Positions 24,436 to 33,828 of a stretch of 64,000 nt of DNA are shown here, in pieces. This DNA is from SHZI01 sp031409515. GTDB taxonomy: Bacteria > Pseudomonadota > Gammaproteobacteria > Steroidobacterales > GCA-2729495. The stretch's first letter is position 1; every line of letters begins with the position of its first letter. Below the pieces are notes generated by a model, which did not search any database, was not told the origin of the DNA, and worked only from the letters and a program-made list of their open reading frames with translations. Location of the stretch: assembly GCA_031409515.1 (NCBI GenBank), contig JANNXJ010000029.1, forward strand, positions 1 through 64,000, written 5' to 3'. The translations under genes and the position numbers were made by a program.

Positions 24436-24891
24436 TCACACTTTGCCGGTGGGCGTGCTCCGGACGCTGGCGATCTCGTCCAGGCGGTTCTGTTCCCGCC
24501 GGTCCCGGATTTCCCGGTCCTGTTCACCCAGGTGCTCGCCGAGTTTTTCCAGCGAGCGGGTCCGCGACCGCGCGGCACGCCACTGGAGGGTCTGTGCATC
24601 GACCAGCTGGCGCTGGGTCTCGACCGCACCGCGCTGCTCGTCCACGGCGCTCCGGAGGCGTTCGAGAAACCCCCGGCTGCTCCGCAGGCTGCTGATGGTC
24701 TGGGCCTTCGGCTGGCTGTTGCCCAGGGAGTACTCGGCCAGGTAGCCACGAATCTGCTGCAGGCGCCGTTCCTCGGCGTCCAGCGCCCGGAGGCGCTCGG
24801 CGAGCTGCCGGGCATGGCCCGCTTCCGTGTGGCTGGCGAGGCGCTCCAGCGTCGCGATGCGGTCGCGCTTAGCCACGGGGGCGGCCGTCAA
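24436..24891 (-). CDS. fliJ: Flagellar export protein FliJ
   Basis: A 151-residue, almost entirely helical antiparallel coiled-coil protein, the central stalk of the FliHIJ export ATPase. Heptad-rich segments such as RIATLERLASHTEAGHARQLAERLRALDAEERRLQQIRGYLAEYSLG are visible, and length matches E. coli FliJ (147). The start is a TTG at 24891 overlapping fliI by 23 nt; a GTG at 24876 (VAKRDRIATL) is an equally good alternative. Confidence 0.88.
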   Translation of the reverse strand: MTAAPVAKRDRIATLERLASHTEAGHARQLAERLRALDAEERRLQQIRGYLAEYSLGNSQPKAQTISSLRSSRGFLERLRSAVDEQRGAVETQRQLVDAQTLQWRAARSRTRSLEKLGEHLGEQDREIRDRREQNRLDEIASVRSTPTGKV

Positions 24892-26278
24892 CCGGATCCG
24901 TATTCACCAGGGTTTCCAGCTGGGCAACGCTTTCCTCGAAGCTCACCGGCAGGTCGGTGGGCTGCTTCAGGAAGGCCTCGATCCGCGGCCACAGCCGGAC
25001 CGCGCGATCCAGCTGGGGATCGGAACCCGGACGATAGGCGCCGACGGTGATCAGATCCCGGTTGCGCATGTAGCACGCGACAATCTCGCGGAACTTCTGC
25101 GCGGCAGCCAGGTGCTGGGGTGACGCGATCCGGCTCATGGACCGGCTGACGGACGACTCGGCGTTGATGGGCGGATAGATCCCGCTCTCGGCAATGTGCC
25201 GCGACAGCATGATGTGGCCGTCGAGAGTCGCGCGGGCCGCGTCGACGATCGGATCATTCTCGTCGTCGCCTTCGGCGAGCACGGTATAGAACGCGGTGAT
25301 CGAGCCGCCGCCCCTGGCGCCGGTTCCGGCCCGCTCCACCAGTTGCGGCAACCGGCTGAACACGGAGGGCGGGTAACCCTTGGTGGCCGGGGGTTCGCCG
25401 ATGGCCAGGCCGATCTCCCGCTGGGCCTGGGCAAAGCGGGTGAGGGAGTCCATCAACAGCAGGACCTGGAAGCCCCGGGCGCGGAAATGCTCAGCGATCG
25501 CGGTGGCGCGCCAGGCGCCGTGGATGCGCAGCAGGGGCGAGCAGTCGGAGGGCGTCGCGACCACGACCGACCGGGCTAGGCCTGCCTGGCCCAGGTTGTC
25601 TTCGACGAATTCCTTCACCTCCCGGCCGCGCTCACCGATGAGTCCGACCACAATGACATCAGCGCGGGTGTAGCGGGTCATCATGCCCAGCAGCGTGCTC
25701 TTGCCGACGCCGCTACCCGCGAAGAGACCGAGGCGCTGGCCCCGGCCCACGCTGAACAACGCGTTGATCGACCGCACTCCCACGTCCAGCGCCTGGCTAA
25801 TCGGCTCCCGGGCCAGGGGATTGATGGGCTCCGCTTCGAGGCGGATCCTGCCCTCGCAGCTCACCGGGCCCCGGCCGTCGAGGGGCAGTCCGGCGCCATC
25901 GATAACGCGGCCGAGCAGGCCGTCGCCGACGCCCACCCGCGCGACGGTCCGGGTGGGTATGACGCGGGCGTTCGGCATGACGCCGGCGAGGGTGCTCGTG
26001 GGCATCAGGAACAGCCGGTCACCCGAGAAGCCCACGACTTCGGCCTCAACGGAGTTGCCGCCGGTGCCTTCGATGCGACAGCGGGCCCCGAGGGCAGCCT
26101 CGCAGCCAGTCGCCTCCAGGGTCATACCGGCCACGCGGGCCAGTTTGCCCTCGACCACCACGCCCGGATCCCGCGCTGCTGCAAGCCGGGTCGCGAGCCG
26201 GCGCGACCAGCGCTCGTTGCGTTCGCTGGCCAGCCGGACTGCGGGGTGACTACTCAGGTTGCTGATCTGGCTCGTCAC
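24869..26278 (-). CDS. fliI: Flagellum-specific ATPase FliI
   Basis: A 469-residue F1-type ATPase energising flagellar export. Walker A GLFAGSGVGKST, Walker B-like LLLMDSLTRFAQAQREIGLAIGEPPATKGYPPSVFSRLPQL and the adjacent ERGREVKEFVEDNL are all intact. I place the start at the GTG at 26278 (VTSQISNL), six bases after GGAGG and overlapping fliH by 29 nt; 19 additional codons upstream lie wholly within fliH. It forms a hexamer with the FliJ stalk and FliH regulator. Confidence 0.95.
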   Translation of the reverse strand: MTSQISNLSSHPAVRLASERNERWSRRLATRLAAARDPGVVVEGKLARVAGMTLEATGCEAALGARCRIEGTGGNSVEAEVVGFSGDRLFLMPTSTLAGVMPNARVIPTRTVARVGVGDGLLGRVIDGAGLPLDGRGPVSCEGRIRLEAEPINPLAREPISQALDVGVRSINALFSVGRGQRLGLFAGSGVGKSTLLGMMTRYTRADVIVVGLIGERGREVKEFVEDNLGQAGLARSVVVATPSDCSPLLRIHGAWRATAIAEHFRARGFQVLLLMDSLTRFAQAQREIGLAIGEPPATKGYPPSVFSRLPQLVERAGTGARGGGSITAFYTVLAEGDDENDPIVDAARATLDGHIMLSRHIAESGIYPPINAESSVSRSMSRIASPQHLAAAQKFREIVACYMRNRDLITVGAYRPGSDPQLDRAVRLWPRIEAFLKQPTDLPVSFEESVAQLETLVNTDPVDGRPRG

Positions 26279-26900
26279 GGTCGTCCTCCAGCAGTTGGGC
26301 AATAACCCGGGCCAGTCGGGCGTCCAGCCGCGCATCGATATTGGAGCGGGGTGAGGCGATCAGGCAGCCACCACGCTCCAGCAAGGGATCGGCTTCCAGG
26401 CGCCAGGCACGGTTGTCCTGGGTATCCGTCAGGCGTTCGCGGATGGCGTCGGCGTCGGCGGGATGCAGGCGCACCACCACATCGCCGGTGGCGAGGGGCA
26501 GCGCCGCGAGGCTCTCCCGGATGATGCCGATCAGATGGGTCGGGTCCAGGTGCATCTCGCGGCGGACCAGTTGCCGCACTACGGCCTGTACCAGGGTCAG
26601 CAGTTCTGCTTCCACCCGGTGATCCAGGTCCTCGAGAGGACGGGCGAGAGCATCCAGGATCTTTTCCACGGCCCCGATGCGCACCGCCAGTTCCCCGGTG
26701 CCGGACTCCACGCCCGCCGCCCGGCCCTGGTCAAAACCCTGCTGCCAGGCCCGCTGCTGGACGACGGTGAGATCGTTGTCGCCGCTGCGCCGGAAGCTGC
26801 CCGGGCCGCCCTGACCCGGAACCTCCGGAGCACGCCAGGCCTGGACCTGGGCATTGCCGTCGGCAGCCCGGATGAGCCTAGACGAAGTCATCGCCGCCAC
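26250..26900 (-). CDS. fliH: Flagellar export ATPase regulator FliH
   Basis: A 216-residue stator-like protein that links FliI to the C-ring. The middle (~55-110) holds a GxxxG-poor helical region (WQQGFDQGRAAGVESGTGELAVRIGAVEKILDALARPLEDLDHRVEAELLTLVQAVVRQLV) and the C-terminal domain DVVVRLHPADADAIRERLTD...RGGCLIASPRSNIDARLDARLARVIAQLLED is well conserved. An ATG three codons later (26891) could be the true start. The start overlaps the fliG 3' end by 23 nt. Confidence 0.9.
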   Translation of the reverse strand: MAAMTSSRLIRAADGNAQVQAWRAPEVPGQGGPGSFRRSGDNDLTVVQQRAWQQGFDQGRAAGVESGTGELAVRIGAVEKILDALARPLEDLDHRVEAELLTLVQAVVRQLVRREMHLDPTHLIGIIRESLAALPLATGDVVVRLHPADADAIRERLTDTQDNRAWRLEADPLLERGGCLIASPRSNIDARLDARLARVIAQLLEDDRDEPDQQPE

Positions 26901-27882
26901 TGCCGAGCATGATGGTGCCCTCGTCGGCCAGACGCCGGGCGATGGTCACTATCTCCTTCTGGGCGGCTTCCACTTCCGCGATCCGGACCGGGCCCTTGGC
27001 CTCCAGATCGGACTTGAGCATCTCACCGGCCCGCTTGGACATGTTCTTGAAGATCTTCTCCTGCAGGGCCTGGTCGGCGCCTTTCAGGGCGATCACGAGA
27101 ATGTCAGTCGTCACTTCGCGGACCAGCGCCTGGATGCCGCGATCGTCCACGGCCAGCAGGTTGTCGAAGACGAACATGTTCTCCTGGATCTCCTGGCTCA
27201 GGACAGCGTTCTCCTGGTTCAGGTTCTCCAGAATCTGGTGCTCTACTTCCTTCTCCACCATGTTGAGGATTTCTGCAGCGCTGCGCACCCCGCCCATCGC
27301 CGTAACCTTGAAGCCCGTGGACTGGGAGAAGCGCTGCTGCATCACCTCGTCGAGTTCCTCGATGGTGTGCTGGGGAATCTCGTCCATCCGGGCGATCCGG
27401 GTCACCACATCGGTGGAGAGACGCACGGGCAGCTGGGAGATGACGGCCGCCGCTTTCTTCGCGTCGAGGCCAGCCAGGACCACAGCGACCACCTGCGGGT
27501 GTTCGCGGCCGATGACCTCGGCAACTTCCTTGGCTTCCATGAGTTGCAGGGAGTCTAGGCCCTTGGGCTGGTCGTCAACGATCCGGTCGAGCATCTTCGA
27601 CGCCTTCTCTTCGCCCAGGGATGTGGTCAGGAGGCGCTTCAGAAAGGCTGGCGACCGGCTGACCAGCGGCGCGTCGCCCTCCACATTGCTGGTGAACTGG
27701 GTCATGACCGAGTCCGCCTGGCCGCGGCTGACCTTGCGCAGCGAGGCCATGGCCTTGCCCAGCCGCTGTACTTCGCCCACCGGCATGTGCTTCATCACCT
27801 CAGCGGCTTCCTTCTCGCTGAGGGACATCAGGAAGATGGCAGCCCGCTCGCTGCCGGAAAGGTCCTGCTGTTTCTCAGCCAT
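26878..27882 (-). CDS. fliG: Flagellar motor switch protein FliG
   Basis: A 334-residue rotor protein. The N-terminal FliF-binding domain (SGSERAAIFLMSLSEKEAAEVMKHM), the middle ARM with the EHPQ motif (EVIGREHPQVVAVVLAGLDAKKAAAVISQLP) and the C-terminal torque helix with charged residues (KGADQALQEKIFKNMSKRAGEMLKSDLEAKGPV) are all present. Length matches E. coli (331). It overlaps fliF by 8 nt. Confidence 0.96.
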   Translation of the reverse strand: MAEKQQDLSGSERAAIFLMSLSEKEAAEVMKHMPVGEVQRLGKAMASLRKVSRGQADSVMTQFTSNVEGDAPLVSRSPAFLKRLLTTSLGEEKASKMLDRIVDDQPKGLDSLQLMEAKEVAEVIGREHPQVVAVVLAGLDAKKAAAVISQLPVRLSTDVVTRIARMDEIPQHTIEELDEVMQQRFSQSTGFKVTAMGGVRSAAEILNMVEKEVEHQILENLNQENAVLSQEIQENMFVFDNLLAVDDRGIQALVREVTTDILVIALKGADQALQEKIFKNMSKRAGEMLKSDLEAKGPVRIAEVEAAQKEIVTIARRLADEGTIMLGSGGDDFV

Positions 27883-29533
27883 CTGCCTGCACCCATGCCC
27901 TTACGATCTGCGCCACGCGTTCGGGATTCTTGTCAGCCAGCTGGCGCGCCACGCTGATCTTGTCGTCATAGCTCAGTGGTCCGCGCTGCTCGGGAGGCAT
28001 GCCGGCTCCACCGCCGCCACCGCCTGCGTAGGCCGGGACGCCCGCGGAACCGCCTGGTGCCGCCCCAGTACTCATGGCCCGCAGGAGTGGCCGGACGAGG
28101 ACCACCGCGACCACAAGGATCAGCACTGCGGCCAGACCCTGCTTGCCCAGGGATTGCACGGTCGGGCTTTGCAGCAGGCCCGGCTCTTCCGCATCGGCAA
28201 CGGCCGGGCTCTGGTAGAAAGGCATGCTGCTGACGCTGACGGTGTCGCCCCGGCGGTCATCAAAGCCAACGGCGTCCCGCACCAGCTTCTGGATGGCCTC
28301 CAGTTCTGCGGCGGGAACCTTCTCGGTGGTCACGGTGCCATCCGGAGCCGTCACGCGTTTCTCGTCGATGAGCACAGCCACTGACAGGCGGCGCACTTCG
28401 CCCATCGACTGCTTCGTGTGGCTCATGGTTCGGTCCATCTCGAAGTTCCGGGTGCGCCGGACCGACTCGTTGGCGGGGGCCGCTGCCACCGTCGCTGCTG
28501 CCTGGGCTGCCGCGGCATCGGGTGGAATCGCCGGGTTGCCGGCGGGCGGTGCCGGCGGCGGCGTGGCGGCGACCGGAGCTGGCGGTGGCGGCTGATTGCT
28601 CAAGGCCCCCGGGATGCCACCCGCCAGTCCTGAGCCATTGTTCCGGTCTTCAGACACCTGCTCACTGCGCACGACGGTTTCCGGGTCGTAGAGTTCCTGC
28701 GTCTCTTCCCGCTGGGTGAAGTCGAGATCGGTGGTGACGGTCGTGCGGACCCGGCCGGCCCCCAGCATCGGGATCAGGAGGTTCTCGATCCGCGTCACGT
28801 AGCTGTCCTCGACGCGGCGCACGTAGTCGAGCTGCCGGGCGCTGAGGCCCAGATCGGAGGCGTCATCCGGCGAATTCAGGAGCTTGCCGCTCTGGTCGAC
28901 CACGGTGACCTGATTGGCTTCCAGGTCGGGAATGCTGGAGGCAACCAGGTGCACGATGGCGGCCACCTGGGATTCCGAGAGGGCGCGGCCCGCGTACAGC
29001 TGCAGGAGCACTGAGGCGCTGGACTGCTGTTTCTTGCCGAGGAAGACGGTGGATTTCGGGATGGCCAGGTGCACCCGGGCACTCTGGACGGGCTGGAGGC
29101 TGCCGATCGTGCGGCCCAGTTCGGTTTCCAGGGCGTGGTGGTAGCGCGCGCCCTCCATGAACTGGCTCGTCGAGAAGCCGTTGCCGCCCTCCATGATCTC
29201 GAGGCCGAATCCCGAGCTCTTGGGCAGGCCCTGCTCCGCCAGTTTCAGCCGGGCCTGATGGACCTGATCGGCGGGTACCTTGACGGCCCCGGAACCGTCG
29301 TCGAGCTCGTAGGGAATGGCAGAACTGGTGAGTACGTTGATGACCTCGCTGGATTCCTTGTCCGAGATGTTGCTGAAGAGCACGGTGTAACCGGGATCCT
29401 GCAACCAGAAGGCGCCTGTTACCCCGATGGAAATACTCGCCGCCAGTCCGATCAGCACCAGCAACTGGCGCATGCCTGGCATGCGCGTCAGGTTGGCGAA
29501 GGGATTCACGAGTTGATTTTCTGCTGTAGCCAT
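27875..29533 (-). CDS. fliF: Flagellar MS-ring protein FliF
   Basis: A 552-residue membrane protein with two membrane helices (~22-42 and ~455-475). Between them lie ring-building motifs (QARLKLAEQGLPKSSGFGLEIMEGGNGFSTSQFMEGARYHHALETELGRTI), a proline-rich insert at ~300-335, and a C-terminal FliG-binding tail (DDKISVARQLADKNPERVAQIVRAWVQADG). The size equals the E. coli protein. It is the base on which the export gate and C-ring assemble. Confidence 0.96.
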   Translation of the reverse strand: MATAENQLVNPFANLTRMPGMRQLLVLIGLAASISIGVTGAFWLQDPGYTVLFSNISDKESSEVINVLTSSAIPYELDDGSGAVKVPADQVHQARLKLAEQGLPKSSGFGLEIMEGGNGFSTSQFMEGARYHHALETELGRTIGSLQPVQSARVHLAIPKSTVFLGKKQQSSASVLLQLYAGRALSESQVAAIVHLVASSIPDLEANQVTVVDQSGKLLNSPDDASDLGLSARQLDYVRRVEDSYVTRIENLLIPMLGAGRVRTTVTTDLDFTQREETQELYDPETVVRSEQVSEDRNNGSGLAGGIPGALSNQPPPPAPVAATPPPAPPAGNPAIPPDAAAAQAAATVAAAPANESVRRTRNFEMDRTMSHTKQSMGEVRRLSVAVLIDEKRVTAPDGTVTTEKVPAAELEAIQKLVRDAVGFDDRRGDTVSVSSMPFYQSPAVADAEEPGLLQSPTVQSLGKQGLAAVLILVVAVVLVRPLLRAMSTGAAPGGSAGVPAYAGGGGGGAGMPPEQRGPLSYDDKISVARQLADKNPERVAQIVRAWVQADG

Positions 29534-29576
29534 CAGTTACTCCTGGGGATGCGCCTCTGAAGCTCCGGTGCGGGAG

Positions 29577-29906
29577 CTAGATCGGCATATTCATGACTTC
29601 CTGGTACGCCTCGATCAGCTTGTTGCGCACCTGGGTCATGGCCGTGAATGAGAGGCTGGCCTTCTGCATCGCCACCATCACCTCGGCGACGCTCGCCGAG
29701 CTGGTGCCGGTCTGGAAGCCCGTGACCATGTTCTGGGCCACACCCTGCTGCTCGTTGACCTTGCTGATCGACTGCTCGAGAACCTTGCTGAAGGTCGGGC
29801 TCCCGGGCGTCTGGGTGGGCAGTGCGAGCCCGGATTCCGGCAGACCGATCGTGCCCGACAGGGCCCGCATCTGGGTCAGCACCTTGTTGATTTCCATATC
29901 GCTCAT
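29577..29906 (-). CDS. fliE: Flagellar rod/MS-ring junction protein FliE
   Basis: A 109-residue export substrate joining the MS ring to the rod. The conserved C-terminal half (VNEQQGVAQNMVTGFQTGTSSASVAEVMVAMQKASLSFTAMTQVRNKLIEAYQEVMNMPI) is characteristic. Length is close to E. coli FliE (104). It begins only 6 nt after fleR, and no convincing sigma-54 site was found directly upstream, so it may be read through from fleSR or from a promoter inside fleR. A 6-bp hairpin (29561-29578) separates it from fliF. Confidence 0.92.
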   Translation of the reverse strand: MSDMEINKVLTQMRALSGTIGLPESGLALPTQTPGSPTFSKVLEQSISKVNEQQGVAQNMVTGFQTGTSSASVAEVMVAMQKASLSFTAMTQVRNKLIEAYQEVMNMPI

Positions 29907-29912
29907 GGGGAA

Positions 29913-31291
<1,379 letters not shown>

Positions 31292-31295
<4 letters not shown>

Positions 31296-32224
31296 GCCGC
31301 CTGATGCTCCCTGAGTTGGCCGATGCCGGCTGCCAGCGGCAGGCGCAGGATGAAACACGCCCCGCGCCGCTCCCGGCCGCCGTGGTCCGTGTTCTCCACG
31401 CGAATCTCACCGCCATGGGCCTCCGCGACGGAGCGGACTACCGCAAGACCGAGGCCAGTGCCTTCCGGTCGCGTCGTGAAGAACGGCTCGAAGATGCGCT
31501 GCCGGAGGGCCTGGGCGACGCCTGGCCCGTTGTCCGTAACACGGATTTCGGCGGCGGCCCCCGTAATCAGGGTTTCGAGACGGACAGCAGCGGAAGCGCC
31601 TGCTGCCTGCAGGGCATTGCTGACCAGATTCAGTACGGCACCGACGAGGGCTTCGCGACTGCCGCAGATCACTGCGTTCTGCGGCGGTTCGGTCACCTCG
31701 AGTTGCTGGCCCGGCCGGAGGAGGGCGTGGGCCGCGTTGTTGACGGCCAGAGTGATGTCCGTCAGCGCCACTGGCGCATTGCTGGCGGTCGCGCCGCGGG
31801 CAAAGCCCAGCATGTCGCTGACCAGTTTTTCGAGGTCGTTCAGGCAGCCGATCGCCCGGCCCAGGAGCTCATCCCGGCGCTGGGGGGCCAAGCCCTGGTT
31901 GGCCGCGTTGGCGGCGTAGAGCAGTGCGGAGGAGAGGGGCGTGCGAATCTGGTGGGCCAGGGTGGCGGCCATTTCGCCCAGTGCAGCGAGGCGCTGGTGC
32001 CGGGACAGCACTGTGTCCAGTTGCCGGTCCCGCACGGTCTGCCAGGCCGCATCCCGCTCGGCAATGGTCGTGACCAGGGCCTGCTGTAGCCCGACCACCT
32101 CCGACTCGAGGCTGCCGTAGGCCGCTTCAAGCCGCTCCGAGGCGGTCGTGAACGCCACGAAGGCGCTTTCCAGATGCGCCTCGGGTCGGGCCTCGGGGTG
32201 GGCGACGGTGGCGTCGGTACTCAT
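31292..32224 (-). CDS. fleS: Flagellar sensor histidine kinase FleS, without PAS domain
   Basis: A 310-residue soluble histidine kinase. After a ~75-residue helical coiled region comes the H-box with phospho-His91 (ALGEMAATLAHQIRTPLSS), then the N-box NLVSNALQAAG, G1 VTDNGPGV and G2 TGLGLAVVRSVAEAHGG. Pseudomonas FleS is about 400 residues and carries a PAS domain, which I do not see here. There is no membrane segment. It is transcribed from a sigma-54 promoter at 32264-32278 and coupled to fleR by an ATGA overlap. Confidence 0.9.
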
Positions 32225-32263
32225 GGGCCTGCTGTCTTGCCAAGGATCACGGAAGATCTAAAA

Positions 32264-32278
32264 GCAAGAAGCGTGCCT
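32264..32278 (-). promoter_or_regulatory. Sigma-54 promoter of fleSR
   Basis: The minus strand reads AGGCAC-GCTTC-TTGC; the invariant GG and GC are correctly spaced. All 15 bases equal the flgA promoter. Predicted transcript start is near 32252, 28 nt before fleS. Two TTAGGCT direct repeats 11 bp apart (32308-32314, 32319-32325) lie upstream and could be activator sites. Confidence 0.78.
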
Positions 32279-32398
32279 AGAGGACTAGGTCTATTAAAAA
32301 CAGAAGCTTAGGCTATTTTTAGGCTTCCCGGCGGGCGCCCTGCCCAGGGTTTGCCAAGCCTTTGGCAGCGGCCTGGCGGGGCTATGCGCCCCAGGGCG

Positions 32399-33004
32399 TC
32401 AGAATTTTGGCGCGCGGTGGATACCGGTCTTGGTGAAGACGTCCGTGCCCCGGGCAATGGCCACCTGCCGGCGGTGACGCCGGAAGACGAGCTTCTCCAG
32501 TCCGACGCTGACCAGCGGGGAGAGATTCTCGAAGCGGGTGAGGCGCCACTTGATGCCGGCGCGTTCCACGGTGCTCACCACGCGACCTGCCAGCCGGAAC
32601 GGCATGGGCAGCATGGGATTCGGATAGATCACGATCACCCCGGTGTCGCCCGTGCGGGCCTGTTCCGCACTGGGACCCGTCCATTCCAGGGTGTCGGCCC
32701 GGAGGACGGTGTTGTGCCGTTTCGGCAGCCCCTGCTGATGACTGACCAGCCGGGTGACCAGTGACAGGAGAACATCCACCTTGGCTTCCAGATGCAGCAG
32801 TTCCTGGCCCTTCGGGATGGCGTCGGTCGAAATTTCCTTGGGTGCTTCCTCGAACAGGGCAAGTGCCTGCAGCGCCCTGGCTGTTTCCTGGTTGTAGTGC
32901 TCCAGCTCTGCGGGGTCGCTCAAGGGTGACGGTTCCCAGGCCAGCGGCAGGAAGTCGTGCAGGGCCAGGCCGTCAAATTCTGCGTCGTTCTGGGATCTGT
33001 TCAT
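32399..33004 (-). CDS. Atypical PilZ-domain (tPilZ-like) putative c-di-GMP receptor
   Basis: A 201-residue cytoplasmic protein. A helical N-terminal part (LLHLEAKVDVLLSLVTRLVSH at ~70-90) is followed by a beta-barrel-like region (LEWTGPS...TGDTGVIVIYPNPMLPMPFRLAGRVVSTVERAGIKWRLTRFENLSPLVSVGLEKLVFRRHRRQVA). This pattern fits the atypical PilZ family found at fliS/fliT ends of flagellar loci in Xanthomonas and Pseudomonas. The classical RxxxR and DxSxxG motifs are not evident, so c-di-GMP binding is unproven. It follows fliT at 6 nt and probably adjusts motility. Confidence 0.75.
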   Translation of the reverse strand: MNRSQNDAEFDGLALHDFLPLAWEPSPLSDPAELEHYNQETARALQALALFEEAPKEISTDAIPKGQELLHLEAKVDVLLSLVTRLVSHQQGLPKRHNTVLRADTLEWTGPSAEQARTGDTGVIVIYPNPMLPMPFRLAGRVVSTVERAGIKWRLTRFENLSPLVSVGLEKLVFRRHRRQVAIARGTDVFTKTGIHRAPKF

Positions 33005-33010
33005 CGTGGC

Positions 33011-33349
33011 TTACTCTCCGGCGATCTGCGCGACCCGCAACGGGCCGCTGTCGATGTTGCGTTCATAGGCGCGGACCACTCCGGGCGCCGCGCGGACTTC
33101 CCAGGCGGCTGCGGACAGCGCACTGCGGGTTGTCAGCAGGGCTGCCGCGCTGCTGTCCGTGCGCGCGCGCAGTTCTGCAAGGATCGCCCGGGAGTTGCCA
33201 TCCCGGGCCGCATCAGGCTGGGTGGCGAACAGCTCCCGCAGAAGCTCCCGGCGCTCCAGGTCAAGATTCGTTGCACCTGCCCAGTCGGCGCCCGCCAGGC
33301 GGTCTTCAATGGCGGTCGTCAGGGACATGATCCGGTCCAGCAGGCTCAT
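33011..33349 (-). CDS. fliT: FliT-like flagellar export chaperone
   Basis: A 112-residue, mostly helical small protein (MSLLDRIMSLTTAIEDRLAGADWAGATNLDLERRELLRELF) in the standard FliT position after fliS, with which it overlaps as ATGA. FliT chaperones the cap protein FliD, encoded three genes upstream, and can modulate class-two regulators. Family similarity is weak, so the call relies on position, size and helical character. Confidence 0.72.
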   Translation of the reverse strand: MSLLDRIMSLTTAIEDRLAGADWAGATNLDLERRELLRELFATQPDAARDGNSRAILAELRARTDSSAAALLTTRSALSAAAWEVRAAPGVVRAYERNIDSGPLRVAQIAGE

Positions 33350-33792
33350 GCGGGAGTCCGGCTGGCTCCTGCCGCTGATGCAGGCACCACCCGCAGTTCT
33401 GGCGAGGCTGCCATCTGCTCCCAGCCACCGCGAATCTCGTCCAGCAGATCTGCCACTTCCTCCAGGCCCCGCTCGTCGTTGCGGAGATTGGCCTCGGTCA
33501 GGCGGCGGGTCATGTAGTCGTAGAGGGCGCTTAAGTTTGCGGCAATCTCGCCGCCGAGCTTCAGGTCCAGGCAGGAGCGCAGGCCATCGATCAGGCGCAC
33601 GGCCCTGCCGAGAGCCTCGCCTTTGGCCGCCTGCTCGCCGCGCCGCATGTGGCCGCGGGCCGTGGCAATGCGGTCCAGAGCACCCTGCATCATGCGCAGA
33701 ATAAGCTGCATCCGGTCGGAGGCCGCCGCCGCGCCGTAGGCATCCACGGTCCGGTACTGATTCATCGGGTTGTTGCCCGGGGTGTAATTCAT
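33346..33792 (-). CDS. fliS: Flagellin export chaperone FliS
   Basis: A 148-residue helical bundle protein. The opening NQYRTVDAYGAAAASDRMQLILRMMQGALDRIATARGHMRRGEQAAKGEALGRAVRLIDGLRSCLD and later LSALYDYMTRRLTEANLRND are canonical FliS. It binds the FliC C-terminus and prevents premature polymerisation. It lies 36 nt after fliD and is coupled to fliT. Confidence 0.94.
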   Translation of the reverse strand: MNYTPGNNPMNQYRTVDAYGAAAASDRMQLILRMMQGALDRIATARGHMRRGEQAAKGEALGRAVRLIDGLRSCLDLKLGGEIAANLSALYDYMTRRLTEANLRNDERGLEEVADLLDEIRGGWEQMAASPELRVVPASAAGASRTPA

Positions 33793-33828
33793 GACTGCTG
33801 ATCTCTCGTCTGAAGGGGGCGTGGGTTG

